This document shows positions 8,035 through 17,046 of a stretch of 64,000 nt of DNA, in pieces. Made by a program: the position numbers and the translations under genes. Source of the DNA: UMGS1933 sp045593405. GTDB taxonomy: Bacteria; Bacillota; Clostridia; TANB77; CAG-508. The DNA is taken from positions 124,001-188,000 of the forward strand of contig JAZNWN010000015.1 in NCBI GenBank assembly GCA_045593405.1. The letters run 5' to 3'. Position 1 is the first letter of the stretch; each line of letters begins with the position of its first letter. The notes under the pieces were generated by a model, which ran no database searches, was not told where the DNA came from, and worked only from the letters and a program-made list of their open reading frames with translations.

Positions 8035-9720
8035 TTATCTAATAATTTTATTTGTTGTTGTTTTGTTAAACTCTTTTTCACGTATTTCTACTTTACTAAT
8101 TTTCTTATATAATGGTAATACTTTGCAAGCATTTGAAATGTCTTTATGTAGTTTTTCTTCTTTTTCTTCGTCTGATATTTTTAATTCTTCTAGTTTTTCT
8201 TTATTTAAAAACACTTCTGCAAGTAGTGCGACTTCTTGCTCTTGTTCATTTTTTATTCCTCTTACTACAACTTCTTGCACATATTCTATTCCCATTATAT
8301 AGTTTTCTATTTCTTCTGGAAATACATTTTTTCCGTTATCTAGAACTATTAAATTTTTCTTTCTACCTGTAATTAATAATTGTCCATGCTCATTTATTTT
8401 CCCGTAATCACCTGTGTAGAACCAACCTTTTTTTAATACCTCATCTGTTAATTCTTGGTTTTTATAGTAACCCTTCATTACTATATCACCCTTTACACAA
8501 ATTTCTCCTTCTCCATCTTCTGTTATATCTTCAAGTTTTATGCTACAGCATAAAAGTGGCATCCCAACAGTTCTTGGATCATTAAAATCGTCCATATTAG
8601 CACTTACAAGTGGAGAACATTCTGTAATTCCATAACCATTTATTAAATTAATTCCTATAGAATCGAAAAAGTCTCCAAGTTCAGCTCTTACTGGTGCTCC
8701 TCCAACTACTATTTTAATTAAATTTCCACCAAAAGCATTATGTACAGATTTAAATAATGTTCTTCTTTTATCTATTCCTAATTTTCTTAAAAAATTGCTT
8801 AAACCTATTAATATCTTAAGTCCCGTATCTTTATGTTCTTTTTTTGCAGTAGCCCATATTTTTTTATAGAATAATTCTGCAAACGCTGGAACTACATATA
8901 TGTAATCTGGTTTAAATGTTTGTAAATTTTTAAGTACATTCTTTAAATTATCATTTATACATATTGTTACATGTTTGTGAAGTGCCACTAAAATACCTGC
9001 AACAGCCTCATATGTGTGATGGTAAGGCAATACAGATAAACATCTAGTATATACATTTGATACTTGCAAGCCATAATAAACACAACTAACTAAATTTTTT
9101 TCTGTAAGCATTACACCTTTTGATTTTCCTGTTGTTCCAGATGTATATACAAGCATTCTTAAATCTTCTGGAATTGTTATAATTTCAATATATGTTTTAT
9201 TTCCCTCATCATATAGTTTTTTACCTACTTCTCTAAATTCTCTATAAGATAAAATATTTTCTTCTGACTTATCTCTCTCAAATCCTATAAAATATTCAAT
9301 TTCTGGAAGTTCTTGTTTTATTTCTTCTATATTTTTTTCAAATCTATCACTATAAAACAAGACTTTACTATCACTGTGTCTTAATACTTCAATTATATCT
9401 TTAACAGGCAATTCTTTATCTACTGGAACAATAACTCCATTTGTTTTAAGCACTGTTAAATATACTGTAAGCCAATCATATGAGTTATCTCCTATTACTG
9501 CTATATGTGATTCGTGTAAGTTTTTATTAGCTAAAGCTGTTCCCAAATAAAAAGTATCATCCTGGAATTCTTTATACTTTACCTCCACTACTTTATCTTT
9601 TTGTCTATACATAAAAGCTGTTTGGTCTCCAGCTTGTTCTACTGCAATCTCCAACATTTCCTTAATTGTATAAAATTTTTCAACTTTATTATAATTCAAA
9701 CTACGCATCTCCTTTTCCAT
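8035..9720 (-). CDS. AMP-forming acyl-CoA ligase-like enzyme
   Basis: A 561-residue ANL-superfamily enzyme. The phosphate loop YTSGTTGKSKGV lies near residue 193, NGYGITECSP is motif A5, GWFYTGDYG is A7 and ITGRKKNLIVLDNGKNVFPEEIE is the hinge/A8 region, in the order expected for long-chain fatty-acid-CoA ligases. It activates a carboxylate to an acyl-adenylate and then a thioester; chain length cannot be read from sequence. AAC GGA within NGKNVFP is an ordinary in-frame glycine. The start is uncertain: a TTG at residue 8 is better spaced from AAGGAG than the ATG used. Confidence 0.85.
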   Translation of the reverse strand: MEKEMRSLNYNKVEKFYTIKEMLEIAVEQAGDQTAFMYRQKDKVVEVKYKEFQDDTFYLGTALANKNLHESHIAVIGDNSYDWLTVYLTVLKTNGVIVPVDKELPVKDIIEVLRHSDSKVLFYSDRFEKNIEEIKQELPEIEYFIGFERDKSEENILSYREFREVGKKLYDEGNKTYIEIITIPEDLRMLVYTSGTTGKSKGVMLTEKNLVSCVYYGLQVSNVYTRCLSVLPYHHTYEAVAGILVALHKHVTICINDNLKNVLKNLQTFKPDYIYVVPAFAELFYKKIWATAKKEHKDTGLKILIGLSNFLRKLGIDKRRTLFKSVHNAFGGNLIKIVVGGAPVRAELGDFFDSIGINLINGYGITECSPLVSANMDDFNDPRTVGMPLLCCSIKLEDITEDGEGEICVKGDIVMKGYYKNQELTDEVLKKGWFYTGDYGKINEHGQLLITGRKKNLIVLDNGKNVFPEEIENYIMGIEYVQEVVVRGIKNEQEQEVALLAEVFLNKEKLEELKISDEEKEEKLHKDISNACKVLPLYKKISKVEIREKEFNKTTTNKIIR

Positions 9721-9771
9721 TAGTTTCCAGTAGTATTATACTTTTTATTTTTTAAGATGTCAATTATTTTT

Positions 9772-10635
9772 TTACTTAAAACCTTCACCATATACTTCTC
9801 TTGCATTTGTTATTATTAAAAATGCTTTTTTGTCTATTTGTTTTATAATCTTTCTTATTTCTCTTACTTCTCCTCTAGATGCTACACATAGTAAAAGTTT
9901 TTTCTCTTCTTCTTTATACATTCCTTTTCCATAAATTGCTGTAGTTCCTCTTCTTATTTTTTTAATTATTTCATCTGATATTTCTTGATATTTAGGAGAT
10001 ATAATTATTATCATTTTTGCAAAATCAATTCCTTCAAAAAATAAATCAATAACTTTTCCCATTATATAAATTGCAATTGCTGAATATAAACCAATCTCTA
10101 TTTCTCTAAAAGCAATTGTATTTGCAATTACTATAATTGTATCTATTAAAACAATAATATTTCCAGGTCTTATATCTGATTTATATGATTTCATTATTTG
10201 AGCAAGTAAATCTGACCCTCCTGTTGAAGCATTTGCATTAAACACAATGGTCGTTCCAATTCCAGAAAGAATTCCTCCATATATACATGCTAAAAATCCA
10301 GAACGAGTTACTGTATTAATATTTTCAAATAAATTTAAAAATAACGATAAAGATATAGTTCCAACCAATGAATTTAAAAAAAATTTTTTACCATTTTTTA
10401 TTAATGCTATTAAAAACAAAGGAATATTTAGAACCATAACTGATGTACCAACAGGTATATTAAGTAAATAATATCCTATTGTTCCAATACCAGAAAAACC
10501 TCCAACTGATAGCTGATTAGGTAATAAAAATAAATCTATAGAAATTGCCATTAAAAGCGTACCAAATAAAATTTGTAATAAATTTATTATTCTTTTCCTA
10601 AAATTAATTATCCTTCTTTTCTCTCTAAATCTCAT
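9772..10635 (-). CDS. YitT-family membrane protein (DUF161/DUF2179)
   Basis: About 287 residues. Five or six hydrophobic segments (for example ILFGTLLMAISIDLFLLP and GILSGIGTTIVFNANASTGG) are followed by a soluble C-terminal DUF2179 domain of about 80 residues, the layout of the YitT/YqfU/YpjC family of unknown transport role. I place the start at the ATG at 10635. The ATG four codons upstream lies inside a terminator hairpin and has no ribosome site, though the chosen start has only a weak GGGTG. Confidence 0.85.
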   Translation of the reverse strand: MRFREKRRIINFRKRIINLLQILFGTLLMAISIDLFLLPNQLSVGGFSGIGTIGYYLLNIPVGTSVMVLNIPLFLIALIKNGKKFFLNSLVGTISLSLFLNLFENINTVTRSGFLACIYGGILSGIGTTIVFNANASTGGSDLLAQIMKSYKSDIRPGNIIVLIDTIIVIANTIAFREIEIGLYSAIAIYIMGKVIDLFFEGIDFAKMIIIISPKYQEISDEIIKKIRRGTTAIYGKGMYKEEEKKLLLCVASRGEVREIRKIIKQIDKKAFLIITNAREVYGEGFK

Positions 10636-10665
10636 AAAAACACCCATATTAGTATGAGTGTTTTT
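10636..10665 (-). terminator. Terminator between the XRE gene and the YitT gene
   Basis: Stem AAAACACTCATA/TATGGGTGTTTT with one mismatch and a CTAA loop, followed by T-rich sequence on the minus strand. It lies 24 bases past the stop of the XRE gene and overlaps the extended 5' end of the YitT frame. Confidence 0.65.
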
Positions 10666-10688
10666 TTAGTTATTTATTCCATTTTTAA

Positions 10689-10937
10689 TTACCCTAAATC
10701 TTCGCTTTCCAAAAGTTCAAAGTTTGGATTAAAGAAAATATTTGCAGATAACTGATCATCTAATTCTAAAATATTTTTTATTCTAGTTATTTCTATTGCA
10801 GAAAAATCTTTTTGTCCATTTAACTTTTTTGTTAAAGTATTATAGCTAACACCTATCATTTTAGCTAGATAACTTCTTTTTATTTGTTTTTTTATTAATA
10901 ATAATTTTAGTCTTTCTCCTATTAATTTTGGGTCCAT
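10689..10937 (-). CDS. Small XRE-family DNA-binding protein
   Basis: An 82-residue protein with a Cro/CI-type helix-turn-helix covering about residues 5-58 (YLAKMIGVSYNTLTKKLNGQ is the core), followed by a short acidic tail. Nothing else is fused to it. It is divergent from a second XRE gene at 11091. The shared control region holds a perfect inverted repeat placed at its own transcription start, as expected for autorepression. Its target pathway is unknown. Confidence 0.85.
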   Translation of the reverse strand: MDPKLIGERLKLLLIKKQIKRSYLAKMIGVSYNTLTKKLNGQKDFSAIEITRIKNILELDDQLSANIFFNPNFELLESEDLG

Positions 10938-10956
10938 TTCCCGCTCCTTTTTTTGC

Positions 10957-10979
10957 TATGTTTCTTTTCAAGAAACATA
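10957..10979. promoter_or_regulatory. Perfect palindromic operator between divergent XRE genes
   Basis: TATGTTTCTT-TTC-AAGAAACATA: two 10-base half sites in perfect inverted repeat around a 3-base centre. It lies directly downstream of the -10 box of the minus-strand XRE gene, a position where a bound repressor would block initiation. Confidence 0.8.
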
Positions 10980-11005
10980 TTATAATATTTTTTTCTTTTT
11001 GTCAA
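10977..11005 (-). promoter_or_regulatory. Promoter of the minus-strand XRE gene
   Basis: TTGACA (11000-11005) with a TAATAT -10 at 17 bases (10977-10982). A better-matching TATAAT at 10979-10984 would leave only 15 bases. Either way the -10 box touches the operator palindrome. Confidence 0.65.
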
Positions 11006-11033
11006 CATATTTAATAATTTTTTTATTGTTTCA

Positions 11034-11062
11034 TTTACTTCTTGAAAATTACATGTTATAAT
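11034..11062 (+). promoter_or_regulatory. Extended -10 promoter of the plus-strand XRE gene
   Basis: TTTACT, 17 bases, then TATAAT with TG at the extended position (TGTTATAAT, 11054-11062). The ATG follows 28 bases later, after a GGGGGT ribosome site. Confidence 0.75.
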
Positions 11063-11090
11063 TTGTTTGATAAAAATATTGGGGGTTAAA

Positions 11091-11327
11091 ATGAATTATT
11101 TATTTCCAGAAAGATTTCAAGAATTATTAGATAATAGTTCTATCACTTATGATGAACTTATAAAAAAATTAGGAATAAAATCTAGAGGTACAATTACAAA
11201 ATATACTAATGGTCAAATAAGAAATGTTGGTATTCCTATGATTTGTAAGATTGCTGAAATATTTGAAGTTTCTCCAGTTTGGCTAATTGGATGGTCTAAT
11301 AATAAGAATTTTAAAATAGAAGATTAG
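11091..11327 (+). CDS. Small XRE-family DNA-binding protein, divergent partner
   Basis: A 78-residue protein. Its N-terminal helix-turn-helix spans about residues 6-65 (ELLDNSSITYDELIKKLGI, RGTITKYTNGQ), ending in SPVWLIGWSN, a phrase common at the end of phage-type Cro/CI domains. I start it at the ATG preceded by GGGGGTTAAA rather than eight codons upstream. It has its own promoter and terminator. Together with the divergent XRE gene it forms a two-regulator switch, with no other obvious gene in the unit. Confidence 0.85.
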   Translation: MNYLFPERFQELLDNSSITYDELIKKLGIKSRGTITKYTNGQIRNVGIPMICKIAEIFEVSPVWLIGWSNNKNFKIED

Positions 11328-11331
11328 ATAA

Positions 11332-11365
11332 AAAAAATCTAGTATATTTAATACTAGATTTTTTT
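11332..11365 (+). terminator. Terminator of the plus-strand XRE gene
   Basis: Stem AAAAAATCTAGTAT/ATACTAGATTTTTT with a 5-base loop and a T run, immediately after the stop codon. Its symmetry would also let it work on the other strand. Confidence 0.85.
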
Positions 11366-11441
11366 ATATGTCAATTGATTTATTTAAATTAGTATGACTT
11401 TTCATCGACAAAAAATGATTAAAAATAATATATTATAATAA

Positions 11442-11470
11442 ATGTAAGGGCGTATGATTACACCCCTATA
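11442..11470. repeat. Dispersed palindromic repeat, degenerate hairpin
   Basis: ATGTAAGGGCGTATGATTACACCCCTATAA, a decayed single-arm member of the TGTAGGGG family downstream of the radical SAM gene. Confidence 0.55.
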
Positions 11471-11497
11471 AATATTTATATTTTAGTTTCTTATTCT

Positions 11498-12553
11498 CTA
11501 TTCATCCAAAAAATCTTTATATGTTTTTATAATACTTAGTTTAAATTTCCCTGGTTTTATTTCTTGGTTTTGTTTTATTTTTAATTCTAAGTCATATGTT
11601 TCTTTTAATTTTTCTATATTATTTCTTTTATGTCCCACTACATTGTTTACATTCACAGGATTCACTTCTATTTCAGCCTCTATTACCTTTATATTAAATT
11701 TTTTAATTTTATTTAAAATATTGTCATACCATATGCTATCCTCTACAAGCTGTCCAAATGCTTCGTGATATGGTCCCGCCACTACTTCACTTTCTACATT
11801 CTCTGGATTTGAAATTAAATCTGTATTTTGAAGTCCTATTCTTATTACTTTTATTTTCTTTTTTCCAAAGAAATAAACTAATTCTTTACATACTTCTACT
11901 GCTTGTGTTAGAGTTACAGGTTCATATTCTTGTTTTTTATATTCTGCTTCTAGTTCTGTATTTTTTATTACTAAAACTGGATATAGTCTAATAATTTTTG
12001 GTTTTAGTTTTGCTAAATCTCTTGCTGTATTTAATTCATCTAATCTTGTGCTTTCTGGAAGTCCTATCATCATTTGATGTCCAAGTACAAATCCAAATCT
12101 TCTTATTAATTTAGAAGCTTTCTTCACATCCTCAAATGTATGCCCTCTTTTACATTTTTTTAGAATATAATCATTTGTAGATTGTACTCCTAATTCTATT
12201 GTTTTTACTCCATATTTTTTTAATAATTTTAGTTTATCTTTGTCTATGTAATCTGGTCTTGTAGAAACTCTTATTCCACTTATTATACCTTCTTTTACAT
12301 ATTCATATGCAACAGATAGTAATTCTTCTTGTATCTTTGTTTCTATCCCTGTAAAGCTTCCTCCAAAAAAGGCTATTTCTTTTTCTATATCATTATTTTT
12401 AAAGCTTTTTAAAAATTCTTTTATTGTTTCTCTTACTTCTTTTCCTGTAATATTCTTCATTTGCCCACTTATACTTTTTTGGTTACAAAATGTACAATTA
12501 TTAGGGCATCCTAAATGTGGTACAAATATTGGTATTATATATTTTTCTGACAT
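11498..12553 (-). CDS. Radical SAM protein, Elp3/YhcC-like
   Basis: About 351 residues. A CPNNCTFC cluster motif near residue 17 ligates the iron-sulfur cluster, AFFGGSF follows near residue 54, and GVQSTNDYIL and HQMMIGLPEST are the downstream barrel motifs of the oxygen-independent Elp3-like group. No acetyltransferase domain is present, so it is not a full Elp3. It follows rnc directly on the same strand, an arrangement common in Clostridia. The ATG at 12553 has AAAGGA at good spacing; the longer frame overlaps rnc. The substrate is unknown. Confidence 0.85.
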   Translation of the reverse strand: MSEKYIIPIFVPHLGCPNNCTFCNQKSISGQMKNITGKEVRETIKEFLKSFKNNDIEKEIAFFGGSFTGIETKIQEELLSVAYEYVKEGIISGIRVSTRPDYIDKDKLKLLKKYGVKTIELGVQSTNDYILKKCKRGHTFEDVKKASKLIRRFGFVLGHQMMIGLPESTRLDELNTARDLAKLKPKIIRLYPVLVIKNTELEAEYKKQEYEPVTLTQAVEVCKELVYFFGKKKIKVIRIGLQNTDLISNPENVESEVVAGPYHEAFGQLVEDSIWYDNILNKIKKFNIKVIEAEIEVNPVNVNNVVGHKRNNIEKLKETYDLELKIKQNQEIKPGKFKLSIIKTYKDFLDE

Positions 12554-12566
12554 AATTGTTCCTTTC

Positions 12567-13253
12567 TTATTTATTTTTTTCATTGAAATTTATTAATACT
12601 TTATGGGCCGCTTCCATTTCTGCTTGTTTTTTAGTAGTGCCTGTCCCTGTTGCCAAACTTTTTCCATTACATTTTACTTCTGCAGTAAAAATTTTACTAT
12701 GGTCTGGTCCATCTTCATTTATAATATTATATTCTATATGTACACTTCCATGCTCTTGTAATTTTTCTTGCAAAACAGTCTTATAATCTTTTTTCCCTAC
12801 ATTCTTGCTTGCACTTTTAATAGCTTCTTGTAAATTTTCTACTATAAATTTTTTAGCATTTTCTAATCCCGAATCTAAGTATATTGCTGCAATTAATGCT
12901 TCTACGCTATCTGCTAAAATTGCAGGTTTTGTATTTCCTTGGCATGCCTTTTCGCTTTTTCCTATAATTAAGAAATCACTAAAATTATGCTTTAATGCTA
13001 TCTTGTATAAACTTTCTTCACAAACTACACTTGCTCTAACTTTAGTCATTTCTCCTTCTTTTAGTTTTTTGTAATTTTCATATAAATACTGACTTGTTAC
13101 AAACTCTAAAATTGCATCGCCTAGAAATTCTAATTTCTCATTACTAAGAATTCTATTTTCATTTGCATATGATTTATGTGTAAGTGCTGTTTGTAGTAAT
13201 TTTTTGTTTTTAAAATTGTAACCTATGTATTCTTCAAATTTCTCTAATTTCAT
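12567..13253 (-). CDS. rnc: Ribonuclease III
   Basis: A 228-residue double-stranded RNA endonuclease. The catalytic domain (about 1-150) carries the signature NEKLEFLGDAILEF near residue 38 and a second acidic site in DSVEALIAAIYLD. A double-stranded RNA binding domain follows (about 155-225, ending KKQAEMEAAHKVL). Normal length. The start follows GGGAGGTGAAAGG. It processes rRNA precursors and other structured RNA. Confidence 0.96.
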   Translation of the reverse strand: MKLEKFEEYIGYNFKNKKLLQTALTHKSYANENRILSNEKLEFLGDAILEFVTSQYLYENYKKLKEGEMTKVRASVVCEESLYKIALKHNFSDFLIIGKSEKACQGNTKPAILADSVEALIAAIYLDSGLENAKKFIVENLQEAIKSASKNVGKKDYKTVLQEKLQEHGSVHIEYNIINEDGPDHSKIFTAEVKCNGKSLATGTGTTKKQAEMEAAHKVLINFNEKNK

Positions 13254-13287
13254 CCTTTCACCTCCCTATTTTTTAATTCTATTTGTT

Positions 13288-13334
13288 TGTAGGGGCAAAC
13301 TCTGTTCACCCATGCTTCGAAAATCACCCCTATA
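13288..13334. repeat. Dispersed palindromic repeat, decayed
   Basis: TGTAGGGGCAAAC...GTTCACCC and ...ATCACCCCTATA with a CTTCGAA link, the same architecture as 968-1027 but with several mismatches. It lies between rnc and murG. Confidence 0.65.
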
Positions 13335-14450
13335 TTATTTCATCAAACTTCGTATTTCAGCATAAATTCTGTCTTCTACATTTTGTATTGCTACCTCTTC
13401 TGAATTTTTACTCATTTTTAGTTGTAGCTCTTCATTATTTATAATTTCTTGTATTTTTCTATTTAATATATCCTTGTTTAAGTCCTTGTCTAAGATTATT
13501 TCTGCAGCTCCAACATTTGCAAGTACTTTTGCATTATATTCTTGGTGATTTTCTGTTGCATATGGATATGGAATAAATATTGCAGGTTTTGCAAGTAGAG
13601 ATACTTCTGTTATTGTCATTGCACCGCTTCTAGCAACAATTAAATCTGCCAAACTCATAACTTCTTGCATATTATAAATATATGGAACAATGCTCGCATT
13701 CTTTATATTATTTATATTTAGTCCTATTTGTTTTAAAGATTGTTTTATATCATCATATTGTTTTTGACCTACTGCCCAAATAATATGATATTTTTCATTC
13801 AACTTATTCTCTATTATTCCTAATAGCGCATTATTTATAGATTTTGCCCCTTGGCTTCCTCCATAAACTAATACTATTGGTAAATTGCTTTTTATTGACA
13901 ATTGTTTCTTTATTTCTTCTTTTTGTGTTTTGTCTAAATTTTGTTTTCTTAATTTTGTAGGAGTACCTGTTACCACTACTTTTCTAGCCTTTGGAAGTCT
14001 TTTTTTTGTATCTTCAAATCCAACTAAAACCTCGTCAACTTTTCCAGATAATAGCTTTACTGTTACCCCTGGGTATGCATTACTTTCATGTAATATACTT
14101 GGAATTTTATATTTATTTGCTGCTAAAAGCACAGGTCCACAGATATATCCACCTGTTCCAATAACAATATCTGGATTTAATTTTTTTATTAAATTTTTTG
14201 CCTTTTTAAAACTGCTTATTGTCTTACACATGTTCTTAAAATTTTGTATACTAATTTTTCTACTAATGCCATAAGCTTCTATTCTTTCCAAGTCATATCC
14301 AGCCCTTGGTACTAAATCATTTTCAAGACCTCTTAATGTACCTATAAAAGTTATTTTTGCATTTTTATTTTCTTTTTTTATTTTATTTGCAATTGCAATT
14401 CCTGGATTTATATGACCTCCAGTTCCAGCTGCTGCTATAACAACTTTCAT
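13335..14450 (-). CDS. murG: MurG, lipid II-forming GlcNAc transferase
   Basis: A 371-residue peripheral membrane glycosyltransferase that adds GlcNAc to lipid I. The N-terminal G-rich loop AGTGGHINPG is at residues 8-17 and HESNAYPG near 120. The C-terminal UDP-binding domain has VYGGSQGAKSIN near 196 and ARSGAMTITE near 272. Length is normal. It is the last gene of the cell-wall cluster, following ftsW. Confidence 0.96.
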   Translation of the reverse strand: MKVVIAAAGTGGHINPGIAIANKIKKENKNAKITFIGTLRGLENDLVPRAGYDLERIEAYGISRKISIQNFKNMCKTISSFKKAKNLIKKLNPDIVIGTGGYICGPVLLAANKYKIPSILHESNAYPGVTVKLLSGKVDEVLVGFEDTKKRLPKARKVVVTGTPTKLRKQNLDKTQKEEIKKQLSIKSNLPIVLVYGGSQGAKSINNALLGIIENKLNEKYHIIWAVGQKQYDDIKQSLKQIGLNINNIKNASIVPYIYNMQEVMSLADLIVARSGAMTITEVSLLAKPAIFIPYPYATENHQEYNAKVLANVGAAEIILDKDLNKDILNRKIQEIINNEELQLKMSKNSEEVAIQNVEDRIYAEIRSLMK

Positions 14451-14608
14451 TTTATCACCTACTTTTTAGAATGATACGTATTAAATGTATCCCTATTCGC
14501 ATTTAAATATATAATATTTTAGATGTGTGAAGTATTAATTTAGGAATAGGCTTTAAAGAACTTTCATTAACAGCACACATCCCACTTTTCACTTCATTTT
14601 CAATTATT

Positions 14609-15764
14609 TTAAATTTTTTCTGTATGTCGTGATATGTTTAATAACACCCCTACTGCACATAGTAAAATTATTAGTGATGTTCCTCCATAACTAAAGAATG
14701 GCAACGCTATACCTGTTACTGGCATTGAGGATGTAACAACCGCTATATTTATAATTGCTTGCAATCCTATTAGAGATGTTATTCCTACAGCAAGTAGGCT
14801 TCCAAACATATCTGGTGCTTTCATACTTATTATTATTCCTCTCCAAACAAATAGTAAAAATAGAATTATAACTGCTGCACATCCTATAAAGCCTAATTCC
14901 TCTGCAAGAACAGCAAATATAAAATCGTTATGTGGTTCTGATATATATAAATATTTTTGTGTACTATTTCCAAGCCCTACTCCAAAAAGTCCTCCTGAAC
15001 CAATTGCATATAAACTTTGTATTATTTGCCATCCATCTCCTTGTGGATCTAACCAAGGATTTAAAAATGAATATATTCTTGTTAATCTAAAACTTCCCAT
15101 ATTAAAGAATTTTGCAAGTATAAACATTAATGATAATCCTGCTCCTGCTCCAACACTTCCAAATACCGCAAAATGAGAGAACTTAGTTCCTGCCATCATC
15201 ATCATGATTGATAATACTAAAATTATAACTACAGATGCACTAAAATGTGATTGTACTAGTAATAATATTAATATCGGAGGAGCTATGAAATAAATAATCG
15301 GTTTAAAAAAACCTTTCCAAATATGTTTTAACTCATTTCTGTGTTTACTTAAATATGCCGCAAAAAATAGTATTAATCCTAGTTTTGTTACTTCAGATGG
15401 TTGTGCTGACCCAAATACAGGAATACTAATCCATCTTGTTGCTCCATTAATTGTTCTTCCTAAACCAGGTACCAATACTAATAATAATATTATTACTGAA
15501 AAAGCATATGCAATTTTATAGTACTTTTCATATCTTCTATAATCTATTTTTGATATAACAAGCATTGCTGTTATTCCTATTGCTGCTGAAATCGCTTGTT
15601 TATATACATATGTATAACTACTTCCTGTTGTAGATAATGAAGATGGCGAACTTGCAGAAAGTACCATAGTAATTCCGCATACATATTAAAATTAATACTA
15701 TTATAAATAGTACAAAATCAAATGATTTATTTAGTTCTTTTTTATTTTTTTTGTTTTTTTGCAC
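14609..15764 (-). CDS. ftsW: FtsW/SpoVE/RodA-family lipid II polymerase, read through one CGGA site
   Basis: A SEDS-family membrane glycosyltransferase. In triplets the frame seems to begin at MVLSASSPS, missing the first membrane segment. The missing part is present in another frame, from a GTG at 15764 after GAGGAAAATATA; it reads through FDFVLFIIVLILICM and joins at CGGA (15674-15677). Counting CGGA as one glycine gives 384 residues with ...CMGITMVLSASS, matching the family. Ten membrane segments and the pocket PSEVTKLGLI and PHNDFIFAVLAEELG are visible. It sits between mraY and murG. The gene would otherwise be called 5'-truncated. Confidence 0.88.
15674..15677 (-). other. CGGA recoding site 1 (ftsW)
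   Basis: Coding strand ATG-CGGA-ATT. Triplet reading of CGG leads out of frame; skipping the C gives Met-Gly-Ile and joins the two halves of ftsW. The zero frame would otherwise enter unrelated sequence. Confidence 0.88.
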
Positions 15765-15850
15765 TATATTTTCCTCTCTTTTATTAAAAAGTCTGCCAAA
15801 TCTCGTCCGGAATTATATATTTTTATTAGCTTATTTGTTTCCAGTGACAT
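15764..15850 (-). CDS. Possible 28-residue upstream ORF coupled to ftsW
   Basis: ATG at 15850 to a TAG whose last base is the first base of the ftsW GTG start, so termination and initiation would be coupled. The peptide starts MSLETNKLIKIY and is charged, with no membrane segment. Its ribosome site is poor and I know no homolog. It could be chance. Confidence 0.25.
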   Translation of the reverse strand: MSLETNKLIKIYNSGRDLADFLIKERKI

Positions 15851-15951
15851 TACAAAAATTAACCTTTAGCAACCCCTGGTTGCTCACTAACAAAATTTTC
15901 TTTTAAAATATATAAACTTTTATAGCTGGCTACTTTATCTTATATAAAAAT

Positions 15952-16932
15952 CTAAATTGCGCATAGGCCTATGATGCAAAGCATAAGTGTTAATATACAA
16001 AAAATTGAAACTACTTTATTTTCATTCCACCCTGATAATTCAAAATGGTGATGTAAAGGTGCCATTTTGAAAAGTCTTTTTCCTCCAGTTTTTTTAAAGT
16101 ATAATACCTGTAATACAACGGATAATGTTTCTGCTACTGGAATAGCAGCTATAAGTAATAATAGTAATGGCATTTTTAAGTATAGTGCAATTGCTGCTAT
16201 TACTCCTCCTAGTAATAATGAACCCGTATCACCCATAAAAACTTTTGCAACATTTAAATTGAAAATTAAAAATCCCAAACATGCTCCAACTATAATGCTC
16301 CCAAATACTATAACTTCTTTTACATCTAAAACAATTGCAATAACTGTTAAACAAGTCACTATAATTGCAGATACGCTAGTACTTAATCCATCTATACCAT
16401 CTGTTAGATTTACTGCATTTGTAGTTGCTAGAATTACAAAAATTGCAAACGGAATATATAGCCATGTAGAAAGATCTATATATACTTTAAAAAATGGTAT
16501 ATAAGTTTCTGTTCCTAGGTTTAGTACCTTCATAATATAAAAAGTATAACCTACCGCAATTATTAGTAAACCTAGCATTTTACTAGATGGTTTTAATCCT
16601 TTTGTATTCCTTAAAACTAGTTTTTTATAGTCATCTACAAACCCAATAATCCCAAAACCTATTGTAATAATTAATAATGGTAATAATTTTTTCGCAATTT
16701 CTATTTCTCTATTATAGTAATATATAAATCCACCAATGGTTCCGATAATAATTCCTAACGCAATTATTATTCCTCCCATAGTTGGTGTTCCCCTCTTAGA
16801 TAAATGGGATTCTGGTCCATCTTCTCGTTCCATTTGCCCTATTTTAAATTTTCTTAATACTGGTATTATGAATATTGATAGTAATATTGTTGCTATAAAT
16901 GATACAAACAATATTCTAGTTTGAAAATACAA
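15952..16932 (-). CDS. mraY: MraY, phospho-MurNAc-pentapeptide translocase
   Basis: About 326 residues with ten hydrophobic segments. It makes lipid I from UDP-MurNAc-pentapeptide and undecaprenyl phosphate. Family motifs: GTPTMGG near residue 46, GFVDDYKKL (catalytic Asp pair) near 97, NLTDGIDGL near 175 and the HHHFE signature near 294. I choose the TTG at 16932 because AAGGGGG lies 8 bases before it; the longer frame starts with a TTG lacking a site. ATC GGA in IIGTIGG is a normal glycine codon. It lies between murE and ftsW; murD and murF are absent from the cluster. Confidence 0.92.
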   Translation of the reverse strand: MYFQTRILFVSFIATILLSIFIIPVLRKFKIGQMEREDGPESHLSKRGTPTMGGIIIALGIIIGTIGGFIYYYNREIEIAKKLLPLLIITIGFGIIGFVDDYKKLVLRNTKGLKPSSKMLGLLIIAVGYTFYIMKVLNLGTETYIPFFKVYIDLSTWLYIPFAIFVILATTNAVNLTDGIDGLSTSVSAIIVTCLTVIAIVLDVKEVIVFGSIIVGACLGFLIFNLNVAKVFMGDTGSLLLGGVIAAIALYLKMPLLLLLIAAIPVAETLSVVLQVLYFKKTGGKRLFKMAPLHHHFELSGWNENKVVSIFCILTLMLCIIGLCAI

Positions 16933-17046
16933 TTCTTGTTCCCCCTTCAAAATTTGTGAAGCAAATTTTGTACTATTAACTATTCACTCTTCACTGTTTA
17001 TTTCGTAAGCAAGACATGTAATCCTGCTCCTTACAGTTCTAAATAT

